From Macrococcus hajekii (GTDB lineage Bacteria > Bacillota > Bacilli > Staphylococcales > Staphylococcaceae), in assembly GCF_004359505.1 (NCBI RefSeq), contig NZ_SCWE01000001.1, forward strand, positions 62,001 through 126,000: a stretch of 64,000 nt of DNA, written 5' to 3'. The translations under genes were made by a program, and so were the position numbers. Below the pieces are notes generated by a model. It was not told the DNA's origin. It did not search any database and worked only from the letters and a program-made list of their open reading frames with translations. Positions 17,985-26,704 of the stretch are shown in pieces. Each line of letters opens with the position of its first letter. Positions within the stretch are counted from its first letter, which is position 1.

Positions 17985-18020
17985 AAGCCTTCTCTCTTAA
18001 CTGTAGGGGAAGGCTTTTTT
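17985..18020 (+). terminator. riboswitch-controlled terminator before metK
   Basis: Stem AAGCCTTCTCT / GGGGAAGGCTT followed by six T residues. It is the expression platform of the SAM-I riboswitch. Confidence 0.85.
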
Positions 18021-18067
18021 CTATGGATTGAACCGTAACGACATTGATATATAAAAGGAGAATGACA

Positions 18068-19261
18068 ATGGCAGATCGTAAATTATTTACCTCTGAATCA
18101 GTAACAGAAGGACATCCGGATAAAATCGCTGACCAGATTTCTGATGCAATATTAGATGCAATTTTGACAGGAGACCCGAAAGCGCGTGTTGCCTGTGAAA
18201 CATCTGTAACAACAGGTATGGCCTTAATCGCTGGTGAAATTACAACTTCTACTTATGTAGATATCCCTAAAGTCGTACGTGAAACAGTTAAGGAAATCGG
18301 TTATACACGTGCAAAATTCGGTTATGACTTTCAGACGATGGCTGTCTTAACAGCTATCGATGAGCAGTCACCTGATATCGCGCAAGGTGTTGACCGCGCG
18401 CTGGAAGACCGTGAAGATTTATCAGACTCAGACATCGAATCAATCGGTGCGGGTGACCAAGGTCTGATGTTCGGTTATGCATGTAATGAGACAGAAAGCT
18501 TGATGCCCCTTCCAATTTCACTTGCACATGAACTTGCACGTCGCTTAACAGAAGTTCGTAAGAATGAAACACTTGATTACTTGCGTCCGGATGGTAAAAC
18601 TCAGGTGACTGTTGAGTATGATGAAAATAATGTGCCTAAACGTATTGATACAATCGTTATTTCTTCACAGCATCATGAGAAAGTTGAACTTGAACAGATT
18701 CAGGCTGACATTAAAGAACATGTCATCAAACCGGTTGTGCCAGCTGATTTAATCGATGAAGAAACAAAATACTTCATCAATCCGACTGGCCGTTTCGTTA
18801 TCGGAGGTCCTCAAGGAGATGCAGGTCTGACTGGCCGTAAAATCATCGTTGATACTTACGGTGGTTATGCACGTCATGGTGGTGGTGCATTCTCAGGTAA
18901 AGATGCAACTAAAGTAGACCGTTCAGGTGCTTATGCTGCTCGTTACGTAGCGAAAAACTTAGTAGCAGCAGGTCTCGCTGATAAAGCAGAAGTGCAAGTT
19001 GCCTACGCAATCGGTGTTGCCCATCCGGTTTCAATTTCAGTAGATACATTCGGTACAAGCGAACATTCTGAAGTTGAACTTGTTGAAGCAATCCGTCATA
19101 CATTTGACTTACGTCCGGCAGGCATTATTAAGATGCTTGACCTCCGTCGCCCGATCTACAAGCAGACAGCAGCGTACGGTCACTTCGGTCGTACAGATGT
19201 TGAACTGCCATGGGAACAGACTGACAAAGTGGATGCACTTAAAGCAGCGTTACAGAAATAA
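18068..19261 (+). CDS. metK: S-adenosylmethionine synthetase MetK
   Basis: A 397-residue enzyme making S-adenosylmethionine from methionine and ATP. Seen: [18 protein letters not shown] at the N-terminus (ATP site), the signature [12 protein letters not shown] (about residues 118-129) and the P-loop-like [19 protein letters not shown] late in the protein. The ATG at 18068 has AAGGAG eight bases upstream; an upstream TTG in frame is not needed. Expression is controlled by the SAM riboswitch in its leader, and a terminator follows, so it is a single-gene transcript. Confidence 0.97.
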   Translation: MADRKLFTSESVTEGHPDKIADQISDAILDAILTGDPKARVACETSVTTGMALIAGEITTSTYVDIPKVVRETVKEIGYTRAKFGYDFQTMAVLTAIDEQSPDIAQGVDRALEDREDLSDSDIESIGAGDQGLMFGYACNETESLMPLPISLAHELARRLTEVRKNETLDYLRPDGKTQVTVEYDENNVPKRIDTIVISSQHHEKVELEQIQADIKEHVIKPVVPADLIDEETKYFINPTGRFVIGGPQGDAGLTGRKIIVDTYGGYARHGGGAFSGKDATKVDRSGAYAARYVAKNLVAAGLADKAEVQVAYAIGVAHPVSISVDTFGTSEHSEVELVEAIRHTFDLRPAGIIKMLDLRRPIYKQTAAYGHFGRTDVELPWEQTDKVDALKAALQK

Positions 19262-19268
19262 GATAGAG

Positions 19269-19303
19269 AAGACAGGGGGCAATAGACCCTGTCTTATTTT
19301 TTT
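19269..19303 (+). terminator. intrinsic terminator after metK
   Basis: AAGACAGGG / CCCTGTCTT stem followed by ATTTTTTT. Confidence 0.85.
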
Positions 19304-19398
19304 GAGAAAATATGACACTAATTTATTAGGAAAAATTACTGAAGTTCCAGCTTAACTCCTTTATAATAGGACTAAGACATTAAAGAAGGAGAGTATAT

Positions 19399-20316
19399 AT
19401 GGACTTATCACAACTGACACCGCTTCATTATGGTTTAATCGCGCTTGGTGTACTGGCGCTGCTATTTTTAATTCTCTGGCTGCTGTCAGCATCGAAGCGT
19501 AAACGCGAGCAGGAAGCACTCCGTCTGCAGCATGAAAGAGAACGGGAGTCACTCGCTGTATCACTTGAGGAGCAGGCAGAGCAGAAACGTCAGGAGCAGG
19601 CTGAACAGTTCTCGAGAGAACGTCATGCTCTGAACGATGAACTGTCTAAGCAATCAACGAAGATCGACAGTCTGAAATTATTATCAAAAGATGGCGGTGA
19701 ATATCTCACAGACTTTACCCTCATTCAATTGAAAGAGCGTCTTGTCAGAAATGAACGTATTCGCCCTGAAGATATGCATGTACTTGCCAATATCTTTTTA
19801 CCTGGTCGTGATCTGAAGCGTACTGAGCGCCTTTCCCATCTCGTGATGACACGTACAGGCGTTTATCTGCTGGATTCTCATTACTGGAAAGGTCACATCT
19901 ACCATGGTGTCGATCAGTCACAGTTCTCTGTTGATCCAATGTTCGAACATGTGTTCAATTTACTGGACCTTGATAAATATATCGAGCAGTCCATCGCCAT
20001 GGAGCGTGATGAAGAGCGCGACATTGTTTACTTCAAATCCTTGAAACATAATATTGAAGACTTGAAACGTCGAGCTGAATTGCTGCAGGAAACCTTGAAC
20101 TTAAAATATCCAGTCACTCCTATTATGTACTTCAATAAAGAGGGACATGATGCAGGAACAATGGATAACTATTCACGCGATAAAAACGTAAAAGTTATTG
20201 TCGGTGAAGAAGAACTTGAAACATTCTTTGAAAAATATGTTTTCCATGGTCGCTTCCAGTATTCGATTGAGGAACTGGCAGGTATGCTGGATGACATTGA
20301 GCATTTGAATCCGTAA
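19399..20316 (+). CDS. membrane-anchored NERD-domain protein
   Basis: A 305-residue protein with one N-terminal membrane helix (about residues 13-33), then a long charged coiled coil rich in Arg, Glu and Gln (about 35-95) and a C-terminal globular domain (about 100-240). The run LTDFTLIQLKERLVRNERIR...HVLANIFLPGRD...HLVMTRTGVYLLDSHYWKGHIYHG is characteristic of nuclease-related NERD proteins. The expected catalytic residues are not clear to me, so nuclease activity is not claimed. AAGGAG precedes the ATG. It sits alone downstream of metK with its own terminator; a similar arrangement occurs in S. aureus (from memory). Confidence 0.8.
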   Translation: MDLSQLTPLHYGLIALGVLALLFLILWLLSASKRKREQEALRLQHERERESLAVSLEEQAEQKRQEQAEQFSRERHALNDELSKQSTKIDSLKLLSKDGGEYLTDFTLIQLKERLVRNERIRPEDMHVLANIFLPGRDLKRTERLSHLVMTRTGVYLLDSHYWKGHIYHGVDQSQFSVDPMFEHVFNLLDLDKYIEQSIAMERDEERDIVYFKSLKHNIEDLKRRAELLQETLNLKYPVTPIMYFNKEGHDAGTMDNYSRDKNVKVIVGEEELETFFEKYVFHGRFQYSIEELAGMLDDIEHLNP

Positions 20317-20321
20317 TCAGT

Positions 20322-20348
20322 GGGGGGTCTTAGGACCTCTCTTTTTTA
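20322..20348 (+). terminator. intrinsic terminator after the NERD gene
   Basis: Short GC-rich hairpin GGGGTC-TTA-GGACCTC followed by TCTTTTTT. Confidence 0.7.
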
Positions 20349-20434
20349 TGGTTACATACTTCAAGGCAGATGATACGTATAGTTAAAATAGATAAGGGTA
20401 TAATAAAAATATCTAATTTAAAGGAGTGATGACA

Positions 20435-21277
20435 ATGGAACAAGTAGTGACATTTCATAACGGCAATACAATGCCTAAAGTGGGTCTCGGTACATTCCGA
20501 GTAGAGGAAGGACAGCAGCTTGTAGAAGCGGTGAAGCATGCGATTGTCTCTGGCTACAGAAGTATTGATACAGCACGTATCTATGATAATGAGAAATCAG
20601 TAGGTGAAGGTATCCGTCAAGGTATTGAAGCAGCGGGCATTTCTCGTAGCGATCTCTTCATTACGACTAAGCTCTGGCTGGATGATTTCGGTTATGAGTC
20701 AGCACTTGAAGCATATCAGGCTTCTCTGGACAGACTTGGACTGGACTACGTCGATTTGTATTTACTGCACTGGCCGGGTACTGATGAGCAGTTATACTTC
20801 GATAGCTGGAAAGCACTTGAGAAATTATATAATGACGGCAAAGTTCGTAATATTGGTGTCAGCAACTTTGCAATTCAGCATTTTGAGCGTTTACTCGAAG
20901 TCGCGTCTGTTAAACCAGTGATCAACCAAGTTGAATTTACACCTTACTTGAATCAAAAAGAGTTACGCGATTATATGAAAGAGAAGTTTATCGTCGCAGA
21001 ATCGTGGTCTCCACTGATGAATGGAGAAATTCTGACAAATGAAGTAGTGATGAATATTGCAGAGAAGCATGGTAAATCACCTGCTCAAATTATTATTCGC
21101 TGGAACATTGAGAATGATGTGGTCATCATTCCGAAATCAGTGACACCTGAACGTATTGAAGAAAACTTGAATGTTTATGACTTCGAACTGACGAAGGAAG
21201 ACCACTATGAGCTTGATCAGCTGAATGAAGACCGTCGTGTCGGTCCGGATCCAGCTGACTATAACGGCAATAACTAA
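20435..21277 (+). CDS. aldo/keto reductase family oxidoreductase
   Basis: A 280-residue (alpha/beta)8 NADPH-dependent reductase of the YtbE/YvgN type. The catalytic tetrad is visible: Asp and Tyr in SIDTARIYDNEKSVG (about residues 46-60), Lys in ITTKLW and His in YLLHWPG. The C-terminal IPKSVTPERIEENL binds the NADPH phosphate. Such enzymes reduce methylglyoxal and other reactive aldehydes; the physiological substrate here is unknown. ATG 20435 follows AAGGAGTGATGACA; an in-frame GTG at 20426 sits within that ribosome binding site and is rejected. Confidence 0.93.
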   Translation: MEQVVTFHNGNTMPKVGLGTFRVEEGQQLVEAVKHAIVSGYRSIDTARIYDNEKSVGEGIRQGIEAAGISRSDLFITTKLWLDDFGYESALEAYQASLDRLGLDYVDLYLLHWPGTDEQLYFDSWKALEKLYNDGKVRNIGVSNFAIQHFERLLEVASVKPVINQVEFTPYLNQKELRDYMKEKFIVAESWSPLMNGEILTNEVVMNIAEKHGKSPAQIIIRWNIENDVVIIPKSVTPERIEENLNVYDFELTKEDHYELDQLNEDRRVGPDPADYNGNN

Positions 21278-21286
21278 ATAAAAAAT

Positions 21287-21321
21287 AAAAATCGAAGTGA
21301 ATCATTTCACTTCGATTTTTA
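21287..21321. terminator. bidirectional terminator, aldo/keto reductase / 57-codon gene
   Basis: AAAAATCGAAGTGAA / TTCACTTCGATTTTT stem. The stop codon of the minus-strand gene lies in its last bases. Confidence 0.9.
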
Positions 21322-21492
21322 TTTGTCTCCGTCGATAGAAGGTTCTCTTTTGATACTATCTTCGCCGTTTGGCACTACATTTTCAGGTGCTTGCTTCGTT
21401 AATTTAAAACCATCCTGATACTCAATACCTTCATTTTCAATATGTTCATCTAGTTCACGTAACGTTTGTTCATGTCTCGTTTCTTCAGTCAT
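21319..21492 (-). CDS. hypothetical small acidic hydrophilic protein
   Basis: 57 residues, highly charged (Glu, Asp, Lys), with no hydrophobic core or membrane segment; probably intrinsically disordered. The ATG at 21492 has AGGAGTGG upstream; an in-frame GTG three codons earlier overlaps that site. The ribosome binding site, defined ends and terminator suggest a real gene. I do not recognise it. Confidence 0.65.
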   Translation of the reverse strand: MTEETRHEQTLRELDEHIENEGIEYQDGFKLTKQAPENVVPNGEDSIKREPSIDGDK

Positions 21493-21649
21493 TTTCACCA
21501 CTCCTAAAGTTCTTGATATAAAGTTCTACCCTTTTTAACGGAAAGTTATCATTAAAACCGTCATTTAAGAAAGTAAAATGCATAAAAAGGAATTTTATGG
21601 TAGTATGAATACAAATAGATAAAATTTTCCATAAAGGTAAGGTGTTATT

Positions 21650-22879
21650 ATGATTTTCTGTGAGTTAAATCCTGATGAATATGAGTGGTTCGTGAATGAA
21701 CATTTCAGTCATTATACACAATCGCGTGTACATTATGACTATAGAGCGAAAAAGAGTGAGGTTTATCTGGTCGGAGTCAAGGAAAATGGTCAGCTTCTGG
21801 CAGCTTGTTTACTTACGGGTGCGCGTGCCATGAAGCTCTTCACGTACTTTTACTCTCATCGTGGTCCTGTTATGGATTATAATAACCGGGAACTTGTTCA
21901 ATTTTTCTATACTGAACTTAACCGTTTCCTGAAACAGAAAAAGGGCTTATTTGTGCGAGTTGATCCCCATATTATAGTGAACCATCGTAATCATGACGGA
22001 GAAGTGATTGAACATCATGATTTGAGTGACTTTATCAATCAGATGGAATCGTTAGGTTACCATCATCAAGGATTTCCTGAAGGCTACTCGATGGATACAC
22101 AGGCTCGATTTCTATCGGTTCTTCAACTTGAAGGTAAATCAGAAGAGCAGCTCTTAAAGGAAATGGAGTACAAGACTCGGCGTAATATCAATAAAACATT
22201 GGAGATGGGGGTGCAGCTGAGAGATTTATCAATAGATGAGACAGATAAATTTTTCAGGCTGTTCCAGATAGCTGAGAATAAGCATGGCTTTACATTTAGG
22301 GATTATGATTATTTCGTCAGAATGCAGAAGACTTATGGCAACCAGTGCAGGCTCGTACTCAGCTATATCGACTTGAATGATTATTTGAGTCGATTAAATG
22401 ATGATCTTAAAGAGAAGACAGTCATGCTTGATGAAGCAAGTGAACAGCTGAAAGAAAATCCGGATTACCGTAAACTGAAAAATAAAGTGAAAGAACTTGA
22501 AAAAACAGTCGCTAACTTGAACAGTAAAATAAAAGAGACCGAACAACTTAAGTCAGCAGAGGGTGACATCCTGGAACTGGCCAGTGCACTTTATATTCAT
22601 AACGCCCATGAACTCTATTACTTATCAAGTGGCTCTAATCCGAAATATAATCAGTTTATGGGACCTTATAATATGATGTGGCAGATGATTCAATACGCGA
22701 AGTCACTCGGCGTGAAGACTTATAATTTTTACGGAGTCAGTGGAATATTTACTGAAGATGCACCGGATTATGGAGTACTGAAATTCAAGAAAGGCTTCAA
22801 TGCAGTAGTTGAGGAGTACGTAGGGGACTTTGATAAACCTTTAAGACCTGTACTCTATAAATTGTATTCTAAAATCTGA
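21650..22879 (+). CDS. FemAB-family peptidoglycan aminoacyltransferase
   Basis: A 409-residue Fem-type protein, two GNAT-like subdomains with a helical arm. The family adds glycine or other amino acids from aminoacyl-tRNA to lipid II-linked peptides in staphylococcal interpeptide bridges. Seen: GARAMKLFTYFYSHRGPVMDY near the N-terminus, EYKTRRNINKTLEMGV (about residues 176-191) and FYGVSG...GVLKFKKGFNAVVEEYVG at the C-terminus. A charged coiled coil at about residues 245-310 fits the tRNA-synthetase-like arm of FemA. Whether it is FemA-, FemB- or FmhA-like cannot be decided without alignment. It is a single gene between terminators. Confidence 0.88.
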   Translation: MIFCELNPDEYEWFVNEHFSHYTQSRVHYDYRAKKSEVYLVGVKENGQLLAACLLTGARAMKLFTYFYSHRGPVMDYNNRELVQFFYTELNRFLKQKKGLFVRVDPHIIVNHRNHDGEVIEHHDLSDFINQMESLGYHHQGFPEGYSMDTQARFLSVLQLEGKSEEQLLKEMEYKTRRNINKTLEMGVQLRDLSIDETDKFFRLFQIAENKHGFTFRDYDYFVRMQKTYGNQCRLVLSYIDLNDYLSRLNDDLKEKTVMLDEASEQLKENPDYRKLKNKVKELEKTVANLNSKIKETEQLKSAEGDILELASALYIHNAHELYYLSSGSNPKYNQFMGPYNMMWQMIQYAKSLGVKTYNFYGVSGIFTEDAPDYGVLKFKKGFNAVVEEYVGDFDKPLRPVLYKLYSKI

Positions 22880-22933
22880 TGGGTGTTTGCTTGATGATAG
22901 GATTTCGAATGATCATTTTTAATGCTGATATAC

Positions 22934-22989
22934 AAAAAAAGCTCCACGTGACGCGGAAACTGAATTTCCGCGTCACATGGGCTTCTTTA
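22934..22989. terminator. bidirectional terminator, fem gene / 5'-nucleotidase
   Basis: Strong stem GTGACGCGGAAA / TTTCCGCGTCAC inside a longer imperfect hairpin, flanked by AAAAAAAG and CTTCTTT. Confidence 0.85.
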
Positions 22990-22997
22990 ATTCAATA

Positions 22998-24659
22998 CTA
23001 TGCTGCTTTAACGATTGATTGAACAGCTTGACGTTCTACAATACGAACGGGTTCTGTTGTATTATATTTGGTCATATCTGCTGTCTTCAAGTAGTTGGCG
23101 AAGACAGTATCAAGTGATGGACCTTCTTCACGTGGGCCACCTAACATAGAATAGCCGTCTCCACCTGCTGCTGTGAAGTCATTTGTCACAACGTTATAAG
23201 TTTTGTTCATATCGAGTGCTACAAATTGTTTCAAGTTACGGTCAAAGACTTGGATATCATAGACACGTTCCCCGGCAGGTTTTGATAAGTCGTAGAAGAC
23301 ACGGATTGACTCTGAAGCGTGCAGGAATCCGCCATTAGCACTCAGCTGCTTTTTACCGTCTTTTTCAATAACGGGTGCACTTAATGAATGTTCGAACATC
23401 GCTTTAACATTTGCGCCAGATACCTGAATCTGAGTGATACGGTTACCGAAAGGCAGCACCTTGATAATATCGCCCATCGTTACGTCTTTGTTGCCTTCGA
23501 TGCTCGCACGGATTCCTCCGCCATTTGTTACAGCGAAGTCACCTTGACTAGCGAAACCAGTATTAGAATATGCTTCCATTGCATCTGTAATGGCATTACC
23601 AAGATTAGTTTCTCTAGTACGAACGTAATCACGTTCACCATTTAAGTTGACCGGATTGTGGAAAACGACTTGAGAAGTCAACTTGTCGAAGTTAGCCTTT
23701 GCATTCTGTACAATTGAAGTGATAGCAGGGTCACCTGTCAGATTAGCCGTCTCAGCTTCAGTGATCATCTCAGCTTTCTTAACTGATCCGTCCAGTGTAT
23801 AAGTCAATTTGCCGATATTAGCTAAAGCGGTACCCGTCTGGGCAAGCACTGTGTTGTCTTTAACAATACCATTCTCAATGACTGAATGTGAATGGCCATC
23901 GAGCACAATGATAGTCTCCTTATGGAATGCCTTGTTCTTTGCAAGCTGGTCAGTAAGGTATGAGCTGCGCCAGATTTCTTTTGTCGCAGGATCAATGCCT
24001 AAGTGACTCAGAATGATAAAAGTATCTACGTGACCTTTCAGTCTGCGCATCTCAGCCAGAACAGATGGAAGCGGGTCGCGGAATGTGACACCGGCAATGT
24101 TGTTTGGATGTGTCTTAGTAGCTGTTTCAGGTGTCGTCACACCGATGACACCGAAACGGATACCGTCTTTTTTGATGATAGTGGATGGCTGATAAACTGG
24201 TTTGCCATCTTTGTAGATATTAGAGCTTAAAATAGGGAAATTAAGTAATTCTTTATAACGCATCGCCTGATCGAAGCCGAAATCAAATTCATGATTGCCG
24301 ACCGTCATTGCATCATAACCGACTGCATTCATCGCTTCAGCCATATCTTCACCTTTTGAATAGTTGGAGATAGGAAGTCCCTGGAATGCGTCACCTGAGT
24401 CAAACATTAAAGTAGGCTGTTCCATATCTTTCACAGTCTTCACTTTTGCCATGCCGATGACACGGCCAGGCTCGGCCTCTAAGCGACCATGAATATCATT
24501 TGTATGGAGAATGCTGATTTCCTTTGATGTATTGAATTTAGCCGGCTTTCCGTGAGCTTTAGCTTTACCATGTGGATGTTCAGCAGCTGACACACTCTGT
24601 GCTGAAAGAACCATCGCTATCATCATTAAAAAAGCAAGAAACACATTGAGTCTTTTCAC
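22998..24659 (-). CDS. secreted 5'-nucleotidase / metallophosphatase
   Basis: 553 residues with an N-terminal Sec signal peptide (KRLNVFLAFLMMIAMVLSA, cleavage near residue 26). A calcineurin-like metallophosphatase domain follows with ILHTNDIHGR, FDSGDAFQGLPI, VGNHEFDFG, ILSHLGID and DGHSHS. A 5'-nucleotidase C-terminal domain has VTNGGGIRA and LPFGNRI. The GTG start has AGGAGG nine bases upstream. S. aureus AdsA, which makes adenosine, has related domains but is larger and carries an LPXTG anchor; none is visible here, so the protein is probably released. A role in phosphate or nucleotide scavenging is inference. Confidence 0.92.
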   Translation of the reverse strand: MKRLNVFLAFLMMIAMVLSAQSVSAAEHPHGKAKAHGKPAKFNTSKEISILHTNDIHGRLEAEPGRVIGMAKVKTVKDMEQPTLMFDSGDAFQGLPISNYSKGEDMAEAMNAVGYDAMTVGNHEFDFGFDQAMRYKELLNFPILSSNIYKDGKPVYQPSTIIKKDGIRFGVIGVTTPETATKTHPNNIAGVTFRDPLPSVLAEMRRLKGHVDTFIILSHLGIDPATKEIWRSSYLTDQLAKNKAFHKETIIVLDGHSHSVIENGIVKDNTVLAQTGTALANIGKLTYTLDGSVKKAEMITEAETANLTGDPAITSIVQNAKANFDKLTSQVVFHNPVNLNGERDYVRTRETNLGNAITDAMEAYSNTGFASQGDFAVTNGGGIRASIEGNKDVTMGDIIKVLPFGNRITQIQVSGANVKAMFEHSLSAPVIEKDGKKQLSANGGFLHASESIRVFYDLSKPAGERVYDIQVFDRNLKQFVALDMNKTYNVVTNDFTAAGGDGYSMLGGPREEGPSLDTVFANYLKTADMTKYNTTEPVRIVERQAVQSIVKAA

Positions 24660-24753
24660 TTATATAATCCTCCTGAGAATAATATGTTTACTTCACTATC
24701 ATAAATGATATGAGAACATTATTTGATAAAATTGAAGAAAAATTAAATAAAAT

Positions 24754-25068
24754 TTACAAAATTAACACACCTGCAAGAAAACTGAGAGGCGGCAGTAAAG
24801 CGGACAGTCCGATATAGACAAGAGCAGCGCGTTTATCCTGACTGAAAAGTGTAACGCTTTCGAGCGCAAAAGTTGAGAAGGTCGTAAATCCCCCCATCAT
24901 ACCAGTACCGAAGAAAAGGAAACTGTCTTCAAGGTGACTGAATAGACCGAGTAAAAATGAGCCTGATACATTGATAAAGAGTGTCATCCATGGAAAGCGG
25001 CCATTAAACTGACTCAGAAAAACACGCAGACAAGCACCCACCATGGCGCCCATTCCCACCATTACCAT
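24754..25068 (-). CDS. crcB: fluoride channel FluC/CrcB (second gene of the pair)
   Basis: A 104-residue four-helix membrane protein of the Fluc family, exporting fluoride from the cytoplasm. The signature GGFTTFSTFALES (about residues 62-74) and the N-terminal GAMVGACLR are visible. The ATG follows GGGAGG and overlaps the upstream crcB by 7 bp, so the two are co-translated and could assemble as a heterodimer. Confidence 0.92.
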   Translation of the reverse strand: MVMVGMGAMVGACLRVFLSQFNGRFPWMTLFINVSGSFLLGLFSHLEDSFLFFGTGMMGGFTTFSTFALESVTLFSQDKRAALVYIGLSALLPPLSFLAGVLIL

Positions 25069-25409
25069 AAAGTCTGACCTCCCTTAATGCCTGCATAGCT
25101 AAATAAAAGACCGAACAGGAATGTAGTGACAACATAGGACAGTCCTAGCGCCAGCTGATTCTCGAGCAGGTGAATACTCTCCATACTGAACGTAGAAAAA
25201 GTAGTGAAGCTACCCAGCAGACCTGAAGTCAGACCTGTTTTCAGTAAATTATCCTTAAAAGGATAGCTGGACAGAAGCCCGAGTAAAAAAGCACCGACTA
25301 CATTTACAAATAGAGTACCGATGTATGAATGATCACCCGCCATCAGTGAGATACCATAGCGTGCGGAAGCACCGACAAACGCAAAAAGAGCAATATATAA
25401 ATACTTCAT
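25062..25409 (-). CDS. crcB: fluoride channel FluC/CrcB (first gene of the pair)
   Basis: A 115-residue four-helix Fluc protein with FVGASARYGIS and the GSFTTFSTFSMES signature. The ATG at 25409 is supported by GGAGG. Tandem Fluc genes are frequent in Gram-positive bacteria, in which two different subunits may be needed. No fluoride riboswitch fits in the short leader; the terminator of the preceding gene occupies most of it. Confidence 0.92.
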   Translation of the reverse strand: MKYLYIALFAFVGASARYGISLMAGDHSYIGTLFVNVVGAFLLGLLSSYPFKDNLLKTGLTSGLLGSFTTFSTFSMESIHLLENQLALGLSYVVTTFLFGLLFSYAGIKGGQTLW

Positions 25410-25424
25410 CACAAAACCTCCATA

Positions 25425-25455
25425 AAAAAAGACTGTACATATGTACAATCTTAAA
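25425..25455 (-). terminator. intrinsic terminator between the 97-codon gene and crcB
   Basis: Read on the minus strand, AGATTGTACATATGTACAGTCT is a near-perfect palindrome followed by seven T residues. It partly isolates the crcB pair from the gene upstream. Confidence 0.7.
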
Positions 25456-25744
25456 GAATACCGAACAAACGCATACCGCTGTAGAGATGGTAGAGAATCA
25501 CGGCAAGAATGACAAACTGCCAGACTTTAGCCGCTTTATTGTACTGATAACTCGGATATTTCATGGAGCGGGCCAGCGTCAGAACACTGATGATCATTAA
25601 GATGGCATTAACAAGTCCTGAGAACAGAATGATAGATGTAACAGAACCGAACAGCTGATTCAGCAGAGGATTTTTTACGCTGAGCAGCATGCTGAGAAAG
25701 ACGAGAATAACTGATATAAAGAAATAACGACGAGATTGATTCAT
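25451..25744 (-). CDS. hypothetical small membrane protein
   Basis: 97 residues with three hydrophobic helices (RRYFFISVILVFLSMLLS, SIILFSGLVNAILMIISVLT and AAKVWQFVILAVILYHLYS). The ATG has GGAGGCG upstream. It lies directly upstream of the crcB pair on the same strand, but a hairpin intervenes. I do not recognise the family. Confidence 0.75.
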   Translation of the reverse strand: MNQSRRYFFISVILVFLSMLLSVKNPLLNQLFGSVTSIILFSGLVNAILMIISVLTLARSMKYPSYQYNKAAKVWQFVILAVILYHLYSGMRLFGIL

Positions 25745-25857
25745 AAGCGCCTCCAGAGATAGTATAAAGCTATTTTATCACACAGCATCTTACTTGTATT
25801 TGTATTTTATAACGGATATAGTGAGGTGGAATGAAGTCCATTGAGGAGGAAATAATG

Positions 25858-26568
25858 ATGAAAGACTTAAATGTAGAAGTATTCGCAGATGGTGCAGATA
25901 TCGAACAGATGAAATCAGCTTACAACAATAAAGAAGTGGATGGTTTTACGACGAACCCATCACTGATGGCTAAAGCAGGTATTAAGGATTATAAACAATT
26001 CGCTGAAGATGCAGTTAAAGCCATTCCTGATGCATCCATTTCATTTGAAGTATTCGCAGATGATATGGAGACGATGCGTAAAGAAGCAGAAATTCTGATG
26101 AACTATGGTCAGAACGTCTTCGTCAAAATTCCAGTCGTCAACACAAAAGGTGAATCACTGATTCCGTTGATCAAAGAATTATCAGCTGAAAATGTACAAT
26201 TAAATGTGACAGCTGTCTATACCATTGAACAAGTCAAAGAAATCGTAGACGCAGTCAAAGAAGGCGTACCTACATACGTATCAGTATTCGCAGGACGTAT
26301 TGCTGACACAGGCGTAGATCCAATGCCACTGATGAAAGAAGCGGTTGAAGTCTGTCACAGTAAAGAGGGCGTGAAATTACTCTGGGCGAGCTGTCGTGAA
26401 CTATACAATGTCATTCAGGCAGACGAAATCGGCTGTGACATTATCACTTGCCCTGGTGACGTCGTGAAAAAATTACCGAACATTGGTCGTGATATCAACG
26501 AATTATCAGTCGATACAGTCAAAGGATTTGCTAAAGATATCAAGACAAGTGGACTCGCAATCCTATAA
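25858..26568 (+). CDS. tal: transaldolase / fructose-6-phosphate aldolase-like protein
   Basis: A 236-residue class I aldolase of the small transaldolase family, acting in the non-oxidative pentose phosphate pathway. Seen: GFTTNPSLMAKAG, FVKIPVV with the Schiff-base Lys, LNVTAVYT, SVFAGRIAD and LLWASCRELYN. The C-terminal segment is close to the S. aureus protein as I remember it, which also fixes the start at the second of two adjacent ATGs (25855 and 25858) behind GAGGAGG. It is a single gene with its own terminator. Confidence 0.92.
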   Translation: MKDLNVEVFADGADIEQMKSAYNNKEVDGFTTNPSLMAKAGIKDYKQFAEDAVKAIPDASISFEVFADDMETMRKEAEILMNYGQNVFVKIPVVNTKGESLIPLIKELSAENVQLNVTAVYTIEQVKEIVDAVKEGVPTYVSVFAGRIADTGVDPMPLMKEAVEVCHSKEGVKLLWASCRELYNVIQADEIGCDIITCPGDVVKKLPNIGRDINELSVDTVKGFAKDIKTSGLAIL

Positions 26569-26573
26569 GATTC

Positions 26574-26604
26574 AAACTTCCTCATAGAATGAGGAAGTTT
26601 TTTA
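26574..26604 (+). terminator. intrinsic terminator after transaldolase
   Basis: AAACTTCCTCA / TGAGGAAGTTT stem with a T-tract; it isolates the quorum-sensing cassette from the gene upstream. Confidence 0.88.
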
Positions 26605-26628
26605 ATGAAAAAAACATAATTTTTCCAT

Positions 26629-26666
26629 TATGATATATTGCATATCAGTTATGAGTGAGGTATATT
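26629..26666 (+). promoter_or_regulatory. PlcR-box-like operator and promoter of the regulator-peptide cassette
   Basis: TATGATATATTGCATA (26629-26644) matches the PlcR box TATGNANNNNTNCATA at nine of its ten fixed positions; only the internal A is T. The outer TATG/CATA arms and the eight-base gap are exact. It overlaps a candidate -35 TTGCAT (26638-26643), 17 bp from the -10 TATATT (26661-26666). The promoter points at the PlcR-like regulator 39 bp further on. That the regulator binds this site is inference. Confidence 0.6.
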
Positions 26667-26704
26667 ATTAATAATACGATATATTACACGGAAGGAGGAA
26701 TAAT

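Noticed and set aside
25410-25830. Search for a fluoride riboswitch ahead of the crcB genes
   Set aside because: No conserved fluoride-aptamer core is visible in the short leader or upstream of the 97-codon gene.
25831-25857. Upstream in-frame starts extending transaldolase by up to nine residues
   Set aside because: The extension precedes the GAGGAGG ribosome binding site and lengthens the protein beyond the family norm.
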